A stretch of 64,000 bases of DNA from DASRDE01 sp035938175 (GTDB lineage: Bacteria > Vulcanimicrobiota > Vulcanimicrobiia > Vulcanimicrobiales > Vulcanimicrobiaceae). A program made the translations under genes and the position numbers. The stretch is taken from positions 136,573-200,572 of the forward strand of contig DASZHD010000008.1 of NCBI GenBank assembly GCA_035938175.1, in the 5' to 3' direction. Below are positions 36,515 through 45,254 of this stretch, piece by piece (position 1 is the stretch's first letter; each line of letters begins with the position of its first letter). Under the pieces are notes generated by a model. It saw nothing but the letters and a program-made list of their open reading frames with translations, was not told the DNA's origin and did not search any database.

Positions 36515-37732
36515 TTATCTACCGGCGAGCTCGAGCAGTGACCGCGCCATCCGGTTCGCGGCGCCGACGTGTTCGCGGTACAGACCCGCGAGCGCCTGCG
36601 CCGACTCGGCGAGCCACGCGCCGTCGGCGAAACGATCCAGTGCAACACGCGCTACGCGTCCGGGTGTGAGCGTTCCGTGCAACTCGTACACGATGCTCCG
36701 CCCGGCGTCGATGTTCGGCTGCGTGTGGAAGCGGTGGCGCCGCGAATACGCCATAACGATCGTGCGTTTTGCCGCAGCGCCGACGAGCGGAATGCGGTCC
36801 AGATACGTCAAGGGGCCATTGATCGCGGCGAGCTCCGGCGCGTTTGCGGGCGTGCACGATATCACGGGAACGCCGAGCGCGGCCAGTTCGATCACTTTGG
36901 TGCCCGGAATGGTCACCGTCAGCCGTGCGCACCGCGCCGATGCGAGCGCGCTTCGAACGATCGGAAAGAGCACGCGTCCGTCTTGCGAGGCCGCGAACGT
37001 TTCACCGGCGCGTTCGACGAGCATGCCGCGCCGCGCAAAAAACCGCGGATCCGCGCCGGCCTCGAGCGCTTCGCGAACGTCGGACAGGCCGGTAAAAGGC
37101 GCGATTCCGAACGCGACCGGAAGGTGCGGCGCTTCACGCGCAATCGCCAGAGCCGCCGTAAAAAAGAACGGCACCAGCTGTCGAACCTCTTGACGGCGCG
37201 ATCCCGGCATGAACAGAATGCCGTCGTGCGGAGTGCCCGGATCGGGCGGCGATTCGGCTTGCGCAAACGCTCCGTCGATTGCCAGGTTGCCGACGATTTG
37301 CACGCGATCGGGTGCCATGCGCCACTGCGCGAGCTGCTGCGCGTTTTTTTCATCCACCGCGTAGGCACGCTGCGTTTGCGCCGCATACCGCGGCCGGGAA
37401 AACTTGTAGGTCGCTAGCGCGCCGCCGAAACGCCGGTGCAGACGTGCCGCGTGCAGCAGGTCGCCGCCGAGGTACAGCACGCAGCCGGCGCTTTCCGGCA
37501 TTCCGGCGACCTTGGCGCCGAGCGCGACGCGAAGATACGTTTTCGGATCGTAGACGTGCGCTTGCGGAAAGAGCTCGCGTGCAATGCGCGGTTCCGCACC
37601 GGTAGCGTAGTCGTCCGGAACGTAGAACACGTGGACTTCGGCATTCGGGTGAAGCGCGTAGACTGCGCGCAGCAGCGGACGCAGCCAGCCCGCCGTTTCG
37701 CCCGGGCCGTTGCAGGTGACGACAAGCCGCAT
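36515..37732 (-). CDS. Lipid-A-disaccharide synthase-like glycosyltransferase (LpxB family)
   Basis: 405-residue GT-B protein related to LpxB (GT19) and the LpxB-related proteins of cyanobacteria: VTCNGPGETAGWLRPLLRAV at the N-terminus, LYLGGDLLHAARLHRRF, ILFMPGSRRQEV and TVTIPGTKVIELAALGVPVI in the C-terminal nucleotide-sugar site. It lacks some of the classical LpxB start motif, so its substrate may not be lipid A; no lpxA, lpxC, lpxD or lpxK occurs in the window. The ATG overlaps the hldC stop (TAATG). Confidence 0.8.
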   Translation of the reverse strand: MRLVVTCNGPGETAGWLRPLLRAVYALHPNAEVHVFYVPDDYATGAEPRIARELFPQAHVYDPKTYLRVALGAKVAGMPESAGCVLYLGGDLLHAARLHRRFGGALATYKFSRPRYAAQTQRAYAVDEKNAQQLAQWRMAPDRVQIVGNLAIDGAFAQAESPPDPGTPHDGILFMPGSRRQEVRQLVPFFFTAALAIAREAPHLPVAFGIAPFTGLSDVREALEAGADPRFFARRGMLVERAGETFAASQDGRVLFPIVRSALASARCARLTVTIPGTKVIELAALGVPVISCTPANAPELAAINGPLTYLDRIPLVGAAAKRTIVMAYSRRHRFHTQPNIDAGRSIVYELHGTLTPGRVARVALDRFADGAWLAESAQALAGLYREHVGAANRMARSLLELAGR

Positions 37733-38244
37733 TAGCCCGGTGCGCAGTAGCGGTCGATGATGCGCGCGATCGTGTCGGTCGTGCTCGTACCGGGCACGTG
37801 AGGTGCCAGCGCTATCGTTCCGCCGTGCGCAAGGACGACGTCGCGTTCGGGCAGCTCGTCTTCGCGGTACTGCGCACTTTTCACGTGCACGTCGACCTCG
37901 AGTTTATCCAGCAATATCTCCGGCGTCCGCTCGCCGAACGGCACGACGGCGTCGATGCTTCGCAGGGCGCATAGCACGCGCGCGCGCTCGGCGAAAGGCA
38001 CGATCGGACGGCGTTCGCCCTTGATCTTCCGCACGGAGTCGTCCGTGTTCAGTCCGACGATCAACGCGTCGCCCTGCGCGCGCGCCCAAGCGAGGTACGC
38101 AACGTGGCCGGCGTGCAGCACGTCGAAAACGCCGTTCGTAAACACGACGCGTTTCCCCGCGGCACGCAGGGCGCCGCGCCAGGTTCGTGCTTCTTCCGCC
38201 GTCAGCAAACGGCCGAAGAAGGCTTGCGCGTTAGGCGTGTCCAT
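37732..38244 (-). CDS. hldC: D-glycero-beta-D-manno-heptose 1-phosphate adenylyltransferase
   Basis: Converts heptose 1-phosphate and ATP to ADP-heptose. 170 residues of the RfaE domain II (nucleotidyltransferase) family: VVFTNGVFDVLHAGHVAYL contains the HxGH ATP site, then GLNTDDSVRKIKGERRPIVPFAERARVL and the C-terminal GTSTTDTIARII. It is a separate gene, whereas in E. coli it is fused to the kinase as HldE. The start ATG at 38244 overlaps hldA by 14 nt. Confidence 0.92.
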   Translation of the reverse strand: MDTPNAQAFFGRLLTAEEARTWRGALRAAGKRVVFTNGVFDVLHAGHVAYLAWARAQGDALIVGLNTDDSVRKIKGERRPIVPFAERARVLCALRSIDAVVPFGERTPEILLDKLEVDVHVKSAQYREDELPERDVVLAHGGTIALAPHVPGTSTTDTIARIIDRYCAPG

Positions 38245-39217
38245 GTTCGACGAGCGCCAGTATTTCGTCGGGCGATGCGGTAGCGGTACCGAGCTTTTCC
38301 ACGACCGCGCCGGCGGCAAAGTTCGCCAGCTGCATGGCCAATTCGATAGAAGCGCCTGCTGCGAGTGCGAGCGAAAGCACCGCGGCCACGGTGTCGCCGG
38401 CGCCGCTGACGTCGAACACGGTGCGCGCGACCGAACCGATGTTCAGCCGCTCGCCGCTGCGTCCGAAGAGTGACATGCCGTGTTCGCCGCGCGTGATCAC
38501 GACGTACCGGCAATTCAGCATGTCGAGCAATCGCGCGCCCGCAGCTTCCAATGAAGCATCGCCGGCGATCGGAATGCCCGTTGCCTGCGCTGCTTCACTC
38601 GCGTTCGGCGCAACGCACGTGACGCCGGAAAACAATGCCAGATTCTGCGGCTTCGGATCGGCCACCACGATCGGCGCGCACAGTGCCGCCTGCACGATGT
38701 CGCGCGAAAAGAGCCCCTTGGCATAATCGCTCAGCACGACGGCGTCGACGTCTTTGGCCGCTGCGCCGACGACCGAGGCCAGCCGCGAACGGTCGTGCGC
38801 GCTGAGCGGTGCGGTGGATTCCCAATCGGCGCGAACTACTTGCTGATTATGCGCGACGACGCGCGTCTTTCGCGTGGTCGGCCGATCCTCGATCGACACG
38901 AGGCCGCTCGTATCGATGCCTTTTTCCGTTAGAATATCCGAAACGTAGTGCGCGAAGCCGTCGTTACCGATTGCCGCGGCAAATCGCACGCGCGCGCCGA
39001 GCGCCCGCAGATTGTTTGCGACGTTGCCGGCGCCGCCCAGCGTGAATGAATGATCGTTGACCGCGACGACCGGAACCGGTGCTTCGGGTGAAATGCGCGT
39101 GACGGTTCCCCAAATCCATTCGTCGACCATCACGTCGCCGACCACCAGAACGCTGCGCTCGCGCATTCGTTCGAAGAGCGATCGTGCGTCCGGCGGAGCG
39201 AGGATCTGCAAACTCAT
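38231..39217 (-). CDS. hldA: D-glycero-beta-D-manno-heptose 7-phosphate kinase
   Basis: PfkB-type kinase phosphorylating heptose 7-phosphate at position 1. 328 residues: VLVVGDVMVDEWIWGTVTRISPEAPVPVV matches the RfaE domain I N-terminus, GGAGNVANNLRALGA is the first PfkB signature, and DVSGAGDTVAAVLSLAL the second, with the catalytic Asp in GAGD. The ATG at 39217 overlaps the gmhA stop (TAATG). The 1,7-bisphosphate phosphatase gmhB is not in the window. Confidence 0.94.
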   Translation of the reverse strand: MSLQILAPPDARSLFERMRERSVLVVGDVMVDEWIWGTVTRISPEAPVPVVAVNDHSFTLGGAGNVANNLRALGARVRFAAAIGNDGFAHYVSDILTEKGIDTSGLVSIEDRPTTRKTRVVAHNQQVVRADWESTAPLSAHDRSRLASVVGAAAKDVDAVVLSDYAKGLFSRDIVQAALCAPIVVADPKPQNLALFSGVTCVAPNASEAAQATGIPIAGDASLEAAGARLLDMLNCRYVVITRGEHGMSLFGRSGERLNIGSVARTVFDVSGAGDTVAAVLSLALAAGASIELAMQLANFAAGAVVEKLGTATASPDEILALVEHGHA

Positions 39218-39810
39218 TACGTCTCGAAGATCATGCGCTGTTCGACGAGATCGCAAACGATGTGCGCCATCGTTTGATGCACCTCTTGTACGATCGCCGA
39301 ATAGCCCCTGGGCCCCAGCAGAATCAGATCGCTGATCGCGGTTACCGGTCCGCCGCCGTTGCCGGTAAAAGAAACTGTCACCGCATCGCGCCGCCGCGCT
39401 TCTTCGAGCGCGAGCACGATGTTGCGCGAGGATCCGCTGGTCGTCATCGCGACGACGACGTCGCCTGCCTGCACGAACGCTTCGATTTGACGGCGGAAGA
39501 CGTCATCGAACCCGTAATCGTTTCCGACTGCCGTGAGCGTCGAGGTGTTGACGGAAAGCGCCTCGCTGTACAGTCCGGGACGTTCGCGCAAAAAGCGGCC
39601 GCTCAGTTCGGCGGCCATATGCTGCGCTTCGGCCGCGCTTCCGCCGTTGCCCATCCACAAGATCTTATTGCCGCGGCGAAGCGCTTTTACCATTGCATCG
39701 GCGATGGCTTCGCATTGCGCCCGATAATGCGGCGCATCCAACATACCGCGGCGATCGGCCAGGAGTTCGTCAAACGAGCGCTGCCCTTTGACGTCTACGG
39801 TTCTATCCAA
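39217..39810 (-). CDS. gmhA: Sedoheptulose 7-phosphate isomerase
   Basis: First step of ADP-heptose synthesis. 197 residues of the SIS-domain GmhA family: LWMGNGGSAAEAQHMAAELSGRF, LTAVGNDYGFDDVFRRQIEAF, AMTTSGSSRNI and HQTMAHIVCDLVE. The start is a TTG at 39810 with an ideal AGGAG five bases upstream; it overlaps accB by 16 nt. With hldA and hldC it gives a nearly full heptose pathway. Confidence 0.94.
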   Translation of the reverse strand: MDRTVDVKGQRSFDELLADRRGMLDAPHYRAQCEAIADAMVKALRRGNKILWMGNGGSAAEAQHMAAELSGRFLRERPGLYSEALSVNTSTLTAVGNDYGFDDVFRRQIEAFVQAGDVVVAMTTSGSSRNIVLALEEARRRDAVTVSFTGNGGGPVTAISDLILLGPRGYSAIVQEVHQTMAHIVCDLVEQRMIFET

Positions 39811-40256
39811 AACATCTCCTGACCCAGGGAAACCAATTCACCGTTCTCCGGAATGATGCGCGTAACGACACCGGCGTAGTCGCTCGTGATCTCGTTGAAG
39901 AGCTTCATCGCCTCGAGGATGCACAGTACTTGGCCTTGTTCCACGCGATCGCCGACTTTGACGAACGATTCCGCGTCGGGAGCAGGGGCAGAATAGAAGA
40001 CGCCGACCAGCGGCGCCGTGACTTTTTTCACGTTCGGCGGGGCCGCGGCGGCGGGCGTGGACGCCGCAGCCGCCGGCATCGCGGCGGAAGCGGGAAGGGG
40101 GCCGCCCGGAAGAACCGCCACGCCGCCTTCGCGGCGGACGAGTTCGAAGATCTTGTCGCCGACCTTCACTTTGAGCGCGTCCAGATCGTGCTCGTGCATG
40201 ATTTCGAGCAACGCTTTGAGCGTTTCGGTTTCGTGAGGCGCGCCGTCGGAAAGCAT
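39795..40256 (-). CDS. accB: Acetyl-CoA carboxylase biotin carboxyl carrier protein
   Basis: Carries carboxybiotin between the two half-reactions of acetyl-CoA carboxylase. 153 residues: an N-terminal helical region (LKALLEIMHEHDLDALKVK), an Ala/Pro linker (about 50-76), and a biotinyl domain with the biotin site EAMKLF at Lys118. The ATG at 40256 overlaps the hisS stop (TGATG); a TTG one codon upstream is less likely. The usual partner accC is not adjacent. Confidence 0.94.
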   Translation of the reverse strand: MLSDGAPHETETLKALLEIMHEHDLDALKVKVGDKIFELVRREGGVAVLPGGPLPASAAMPAAAASTPAAAAPPNVKKVTAPLVGVFYSAPAPDAESFVKVGDRVEQGQVLCILEAMKLFNEITSDYAGVVTRIIPENGELVSLGQEMFWIEP

Positions 40257-41521
40257 CAAGCCAGTACTTCCACGAGCGTAGGGACCAAGTCTTTTCCCAG
40301 CGGGACGCGGCGGTCCGACCGGTCGGTCAAATCGCGCACGATCGCTTCTCCGGCCTGCACTTCTTCGCTGCCCACAATCAACGCATAGCGCGCGTTGTTG
40401 CGGTCCGCGATCTTCAGCTGCGCGAGCAGCTTCCGATCGGCATAATCCATGAACACCGGAACCGCAAGCGAATACCGCAGAAGCGCCGCGAGCGTAACGA
40501 GCACTTCGCGCGCGCGATCGCCGAGCGCGACGACTTGAATGCCGCTGCGCTCCTGCGTCTGGTCCGGGTGCGCGGCTTCGATCATCAACAGCAAGCGTTC
40601 CATGCCGAGTGCGAATCCCACCGAAGGAACCGCGGGGCCGCCGAGCGATGCGATCAGATCGTCGTAACGCCCGCCCGCGCAGACGGTGCTTTGCGCACCG
40701 AGCGCATCCGATGTAAATTCAAAGACGGTTCGCGTGTAGTAATCCAATCCGCGAACGATGCGCGGATCGACGACGTACGGTATCGCAAGGTGATCCAAGT
40801 AGCGCTTGACCTGCTCGAAGTGCTCGCGGCACGCATCGCACAGAAACTCTTCGAACGCAGGCGCGGAATCCAGGAACGGACGGTCCGCTTCCGACTTGCT
40901 GTCGAGCAGACGCAACGGATTGCGTTCCAACCGGCGCTGCGATTCCTCGCTCAAAGCGTCTTTGTTGCGCTGAAAATGCTCGATTAACGCTTGCCGGTAC
41001 TTCGGGCGGCAGTTTTCGTCGCCGATCGAATTCACATGCAGCTCGACCGGAACGCCGTACGAGCGAAAGAGGTGCATCGCCAGAGACATGACTTCGACGT
41101 CGGCCTCGGGGCCGGGAAAGCCGGTACACTCGATGCCGAACTGGTGCGCTTGCCGGTAGCGCCCTTTCTGCGGACGCTCGTAGCGAAAAATTGGTCCCAG
41201 GTAGTACAGCCGCTGAGGTCCTTCGGCAAAAAGATTGTGTTCCAACCCCGCGCGCATCACCGGCGCGGTAATCTCGGGCCGCAACGTGATGCTGCGATCG
41301 CCCTTGTCGGTGAACGTGTACATCTCTTTTTCGACGATGTCGGTCGCTTCGCCGACGCCGCGCTCGAAAAGCTCCGTCGATTCGAAGATCGGCGTGCGGA
41401 TTTCGCCGTAGCCGTAGCGGTACGCGAGCATATGCATGCGCGCTTCCAGCTCGCGCCAGCGCGAGGTCAGCGGCGGTAGGAAATCCTGCGTTCCCCGCGG
41501 TGCGGTCAACTTCTGGGCCAT
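40256..41521 (-). CDS. hisS: Histidyl-tRNA synthetase
   Basis: Class II synthetase for tRNA-His. 421 residues: LTAPRGTQDFLPP at the N-terminus, TLRPEITAPVMRA, FRYERPQKGRYRQAHQFGIE (motif 2), the histidine signature VRGLDYYTRTVFEF, and GGRYDDLIASLGGPAVPSVGFALGMERLLL (motif 3), with the C-terminal anticodon domain. I chose the ATG at 41521; a GTG at 41539 is the alternative. First gene of the long operon, divergent from 41576. Confidence 0.96.
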   Translation of the reverse strand: MAQKLTAPRGTQDFLPPLTSRWRELEARMHMLAYRYGYGEIRTPIFESTELFERGVGEATDIVEKEMYTFTDKGDRSITLRPEITAPVMRAGLEHNLFAEGPQRLYYLGPIFRYERPQKGRYRQAHQFGIECTGFPGPEADVEVMSLAMHLFRSYGVPVELHVNSIGDENCRPKYRQALIEHFQRNKDALSEESQRRLERNPLRLLDSKSEADRPFLDSAPAFEEFLCDACREHFEQVKRYLDHLAIPYVVDPRIVRGLDYYTRTVFEFTSDALGAQSTVCAGGRYDDLIASLGGPAVPSVGFALGMERLLLMIEAAHPDQTQERSGIQVVALGDRAREVLVTLAALLRYSLAVPVFMDYADRKLLAQLKIADRNNARYALIVGSEEVQAGEAIVRDLTDRSDRRVPLGKDLVPTLVEVLA

Positions 41522-41575
41522 GGGCTGGAGGAAGTTCACACTAGACGGACCCGCCCCTCTGCGTGATAGCGCAGC

Positions 41576-42646
41576 GTGCTGACCACGCTGGCCGTAACGT
41601 GCGCGGCGACCCTGTTCGAAGGCACACCGTTCATTCTTGCCGCAGCGGCGCTGGCTCGCGCACCGTTGCGGCGGAGCGCGTGGGTGGTCCCGTATCTGGG
41701 ATGCGGGTGCGCCGCGGGACCCTCCGCACGTTCTTTACCGGCTGCTGCCGCGGCGTTTGCGCTCTTCGGTCCGGCCGTGGCGGTCGCGCGCGTGGTTGCT
41801 GCAGCCGCGATGGAACGCTTGCGGCCTCGCGTGCAGCCCTGTACCGGCAGTTTCGAATCGCCGCTGCACGATCTGGCCTTGCTGGTGCCGTGCGGCTGCG
41901 CGGCTGCGGCCATTGCAGCGTTCGGATCCGCAATCATCGGATCTCGCCCTCCGGCGTTTGCCGCATTCGCGGCGGCTGGAGTTGCCGCGTTTGCCGCCGC
42001 GCCGTGCGGCCTCGGCACGGTTGCGATTGCCGCAGCGCTGCGCACCACGGTGCCGGCCGCGGCGGCGGCCATTCTCTGCATCGCCGGCATCGCGGACCTT
42101 CGCGTTTGGCTACCCGCGCATCGCAATCCAACGAGGCGCCACGATGCACTGGCATATACCCTTGCCGCGCTCGCGTGCGCGAACGTGTGCGCGCGTCACG
42201 GAACCGGACTGGTGCATCCCGCCATCGCGGTGAGTTTGGGATTGTGCGGCGTCGCGTTCCTCGCGATGGCGCTGCGGTACCGTTCGGAAAGCGCATGGCC
42301 GCTGCGGATCGCACCCGCGATCATGCTGATCGGATCGGTGTTGTCGGCGCCGCCGCCGCAGTATCACGCAACCGAAACGACCCTTTCGGACGCGTTTGCG
42401 GGCGAACACGTCGACTTCACCGGCGAGCTCGTTCGAACGGGTGCACAAGCCGCTCTCGTGCGGTACGCAATCACGTGTTGCCGCGCGGACGCCGCGCCAA
42501 TCGCCCTTCGATTACTGAAGGCGCCGCGCGAAACCACGGGGTGGATGCACGCGCGCGGCGATCTCGTTCAGACGAACCGCGGGCTGGCGCTTCGCGGAAC
42601 GCTCGAACGAATCAGCGCGCCGGCGGATCCGTTCGCGTACCGCTGA
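41576..42646 (+). CDS. Fused permease and DUF1980 (YcgR/YcgQ-like) membrane protein
   Basis: 356 residues, Ala-rich, about eight to ten hydrophobic segments. The first half (EGTPFILAAAALAR, then GCGCAAGPSARSLPAAAAAFALFGP) resembles the predicted permease family DUF318, where a cysteine-rich CxCG motif precedes a SARSL-like stretch. The end, RYAITCCRADAAPIALRLL, matches the Cys-Cys-x-Ala-Asp-Ala motif closing the DUF1980/TIGR03943 partner. In Bacillus these are two genes (ycgR, ycgQ) under zinc control; here they appear joined. Substrate unknown, a metal is possible. GTG start at 41576. Confidence 0.65.
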   Translation: MLTTLAVTCAATLFEGTPFILAAAALARAPLRRSAWVVPYLGCGCAAGPSARSLPAAAAAFALFGPAVAVARVVAAAAMERLRPRVQPCTGSFESPLHDLALLVPCGCAAAAIAAFGSAIIGSRPPAFAAFAAAGVAAFAAAPCGLGTVAIAAALRTTVPAAAAAILCIAGIADLRVWLPAHRNPTRRHDALAYTLAALACANVCARHGTGLVHPAIAVSLGLCGVAFLAMALRYRSESAWPLRIAPAIMLIGSVLSAPPPQYHATETTLSDAFAGEHVDFTGELVRTGAQAALVRYAITCCRADAAPIALRLLKAPRETTGWMHARGDLVQTNRGLALRGTLERISAPADPFAYR

Positions 42647-43202
42647 TGCCCTTTGGAAGAATCACGATTGTGAAGGTCACCGGCGATTGGAGTTTTGCGG
42701 GCGGCGCCGGCGAGGCATTTGGACGCGGAACGAGCGCGATCGTTACGGTACCGGGGGTCTTTGCCGTGTAGACGCCCTGTATCCCGCGGACGTACATGAC
42801 GCCGACATGCGGCGAAAGCGCCGCGATATCGGAGACACGGAGATCGTAGATGTACGGATCGTGCATTGCGACGACGACGTCATCCCCGATATGAACCACG
42901 ATCGCTTGGCCGTTCTCGGCACGCGAAAGCCCATGATCCACCTGCGCAAGTTGCCGGTCGATGACGTCCAGCATCGCCGGTGCGTCGCTTTGACGCGATG
43001 CATTCGCTTTCTGCGCCGCGTCGAGCTGCACGTCCAGCAACTGCTGCTGCCCCGGCGCCAGAATGCCGCGGCCGGCGGCCATCGTAATGCGCGTTTTCAA
43101 CGCGCTCGCACGATCGGCGAACGTTTGCGAAATCGTTGAAGGCATCATCGGCGAAGTCCCGATCGTGGCTTGAAAGAGAGCGAGCGCGAGCAAAACGTGC
43201 AT
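42612..43202 (-). CDS. Exported protein, unrecognised
   Basis: 196 residues with an N-terminal hydrophobic stretch (MHVLLALALFQATIG) that looks like a short signal peptide. Residues 25-85 are helical (TRITMAAGRGILAPGQQQLLDVQLDAAQKA); residues 95-190 are beta-rich (IVVHIGDDVVVAMHDPYIYDLRV, VTFTIVILPKG). The C-terminal part resembles the pilus-assembly or BON-type beta domain in flavour only; no family is recognised. The ATG at 43202 lacks a clear ribosome site. Its 3' end overlaps the convergent gene at 41576-42646 by 35 bp. Confidence 0.65.
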   Translation of the reverse strand: MHVLLALALFQATIGTSPMMPSTISQTFADRASALKTRITMAAGRGILAPGQQQLLDVQLDAAQKANASRQSDAPAMLDVIDRQLAQVDHGLSRAENGQAIVVHIGDDVVVAMHDPYIYDLRVSDIAALSPHVGVMYVRGIQGVYTAKTPGTVTIALVPRPNASPAPPAKLQSPVTFTIVILPKGISGTRTDPPAR

Positions 43203-43222
43203 ATCGAAGAAACGCAGCGCGT

Positions 43223-43627
43223 TCAGGAAAGATTCTGTTCGGCGCGGCGCGGCTCGAGGATCTCCACCGGAATCCCGTTGGGATCTTCGACGAAGGCGAT
43301 AGCGCGCGTGCCGCCAGGCGAACGCTTGACGTCTTTGACGATCTTGACGCCGTTCGCGCGCAGGCGCGCTATAAACGGCTCCAGGTCGCCGTCGGCTTCT
43401 ATCGCCAAATGTTCGTAGCGGTTGCCGATGTCGTACGGCGGATGATCTTCCAAGTCGTACACCAGTTCGATGTACGAATTCCAATCCGCGCCGACGAACG
43501 CCATGTCCGCATTACCGGGATAGTGGTAGGGTCCATCCAGCAAGCGCAGTCCCAGTTTTTGCGTGTAGAAATCGATCGACTCTTGCATGTCGTTCACGAA
43601 GATCGAGGTGTGGAGGTATCTCGGCAT
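43223..43627 (-). CDS. gloA: Glyoxalase I-like (VOC superfamily) protein
   Basis: 134 residues: a metal-dependent lactoylglutathione lyase or close relative. It has two beta-alpha-beta-beta-beta modules: LHTSIFVNDMQESIDFYTQKLGLRLL and YEHLAIEADGDLEPFIARLRANGVKIV, with His6, a Glu near residue 54, His73 and Glu122 (PNGIPVEILE) as likely metal ligands. The pattern is that of bacterial GloA. It follows purH by 64 nt. Confidence 0.88.
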   Translation of the reverse strand: MPRYLHTSIFVNDMQESIDFYTQKLGLRLLDGPYHYPGNADMAFVGADWNSYIELVYDLEDHPPYDIGNRYEHLAIEADGDLEPFIARLRANGVKIVKDVKRSPGGTRAIAFVEDPNGIPVEILEPRRAEQNLS

Positions 43628-43691
43628 GCACGTACCTTCGAAAACGCCCCGCCGGCATCCTCACTCGTCGAACGGCGCATCTGTGCGCGCG

Positions 43692-45254
43692 TTAGTGCAG
43701 AAAATACCGGTGGGTCGAGAACACGAGCGACACGCCGAGACGATCCGCCGCCGCAATCACTTCGGCGTCGCGTACGGATCCTTCGGGTGCGATGATCGCG
43801 GTGCAGCCGGCTTTCGCGGCTTCTTCCAGCCCGTCGGGAAACGGAAAGAATCCGTCGCTGGCGCAGGCGGCCCCCTTCGCGTTTTCGCCGGCACGGACGC
43901 CGGCGATCCGTACGGCGCTCACGCGGTTCGTTTGGCCGGCGCAGATGCCGCGCGTCGCGCCGCCTTTGGCGATGACGACGCCGTTGCTCTTCACGTGGCG
44001 AACGACGTCCCAAGCGAAAGCCAAATCGTGCCATTCCTGCGCGAGCGGTGCCCGTTTGCTGACGACGCGCCAGCTCTCCGGGTCGTATCCGGGGTTTTCT
44101 TCCTCGGCCAGAACGCCGCCCAAAGCGCTGCGCAACTGCAGCTCGCGCTGCAACTCGTCGGGCAATGCGGGCGCGTAGCGCATGATGCGCAAGTTTTTCT
44201 TTTTCTTCAGCAGCGCGAGCGCATCGTCGTCGAACGCGGGCGCGGCGACGATTTCCAAAAAGAACTCGGAGAGCGCCGAGGCGGTTTCGCGATCGACCGG
44301 CGCGTCGACGGCGATGATGCCGCCGAATGCCGACACCGGATCGGCGTCCAGCGCGTCGCCCACGGCTTTTGCCGCAGTCGAGCGCTGCGCGACGCCGCAT
44401 GGAACGGTGTGTTTAACGATGGCTGCGCGAACGAACCGTTCGCGCTCCGATCCGAACTCGGCGCCGAGCGGTGCGCGCGACAGCAATCGCAGTGTCGCGT
44501 CCAGATCGAGCAGATTATTGTACGATAATTCTTTGCCGTGCAATTGCTCCGGCAGACGCCCGCGCCCCGTCAGATAAAATGCCGCGCGCATCTGCGGATT
44601 TTCGCCGTACCTCAAGGGCTGCGCGAGCGGAAGCGTCAGCGCCAGCGCGCCGGGTAACTCGGTCGGCAGCACCTCGCCCGACGTGGCGAGATAATGTGCG
44701 ATTGCGCTGTCGTATTCGGCGGTTCGTTCGAATGCGGTCACGGCCAAACGCCGGCGCGCGGCTTCGTCCAACCCGCCGCCGGGAAGCGCTTTTAAAAACG
44801 CTCCGTATTGCGAAGGGTGACTCAAAACCGTTACATTCCAAAAGTTCTTGGCGGCCGCGCGCAGCAGCGAAACGCCGCCGATGTCGATTTGCTCGATCGC
44901 TTCGTCGAGCGTCGTTCCTTCCTTCGCTACCGTCGCTTCGAACGGATAGAGGTTGACGACCAAGTACTTGAGGTTGTGAATGTTGTACACGCGCGCCTGA
45001 TCGCGATGCGAGGCGTTGCCGCGATCGTACAGTATCGCGCCGAAGATTTTCGGATGCAGCGTCTTTACGCGTCCGTCGAAGAGCGGCGGGAATCCGGTCA
45101 GTTCCTCGACGTCGCGCGCCGGAATGCCGCGATCGGCTAAGAACGCGCGCGTGCCGCCCGTCGCGAATATCGTAACGTCGCGCGCGACGAGCGCCTGCGC
45201 AACCTGCGCCGCATCGGTTTTATCCGAAAGCGAAAAGAGTGCCGCGTCAGGCAA
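43692..45254 (-). CDS. purH: Bifunctional AICAR transformylase / IMP cyclohydrolase
   Basis: Last two steps of IMP synthesis. 520 residues: the N-terminal cyclohydrolase (about 1-195) with ALFSLSDKTDAAQVAQALV, FATGGT and LVVNLYPFEATVA; the C-terminal transformylase with LRYGENPQMRAAFYL, VKHTVPCGVA, SAFGGIIAVDAPVDRETA and ASDGFFPFPDGLEEAAKAG. It overlaps smc by 8 nt. Confidence 0.97.
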   Translation of the reverse strand: MPDAALFSLSDKTDAAQVAQALVARDVTIFATGGTRAFLADRGIPARDVEELTGFPPLFDGRVKTLHPKIFGAILYDRGNASHRDQARVYNIHNLKYLVVNLYPFEATVAKEGTTLDEAIEQIDIGGVSLLRAAAKNFWNVTVLSHPSQYGAFLKALPGGGLDEAARRRLAVTAFERTAEYDSAIAHYLATSGEVLPTELPGALALTLPLAQPLRYGENPQMRAAFYLTGRGRLPEQLHGKELSYNNLLDLDATLRLLSRAPLGAEFGSERERFVRAAIVKHTVPCGVAQRSTAAKAVGDALDADPVSAFGGIIAVDAPVDRETASALSEFFLEIVAAPAFDDDALALLKKKKNLRIMRYAPALPDELQRELQLRSALGGVLAEEENPGYDPESWRVVSKRAPLAQEWHDLAFAWDVVRHVKSNGVVIAKGGATRGICAGQTNRVSAVRIAGVRAGENAKGAACASDGFFPFPDGLEEAAKAGCTAIIAPEGSVRDAEVIAAADRLGVSLVFSTHRYFLH

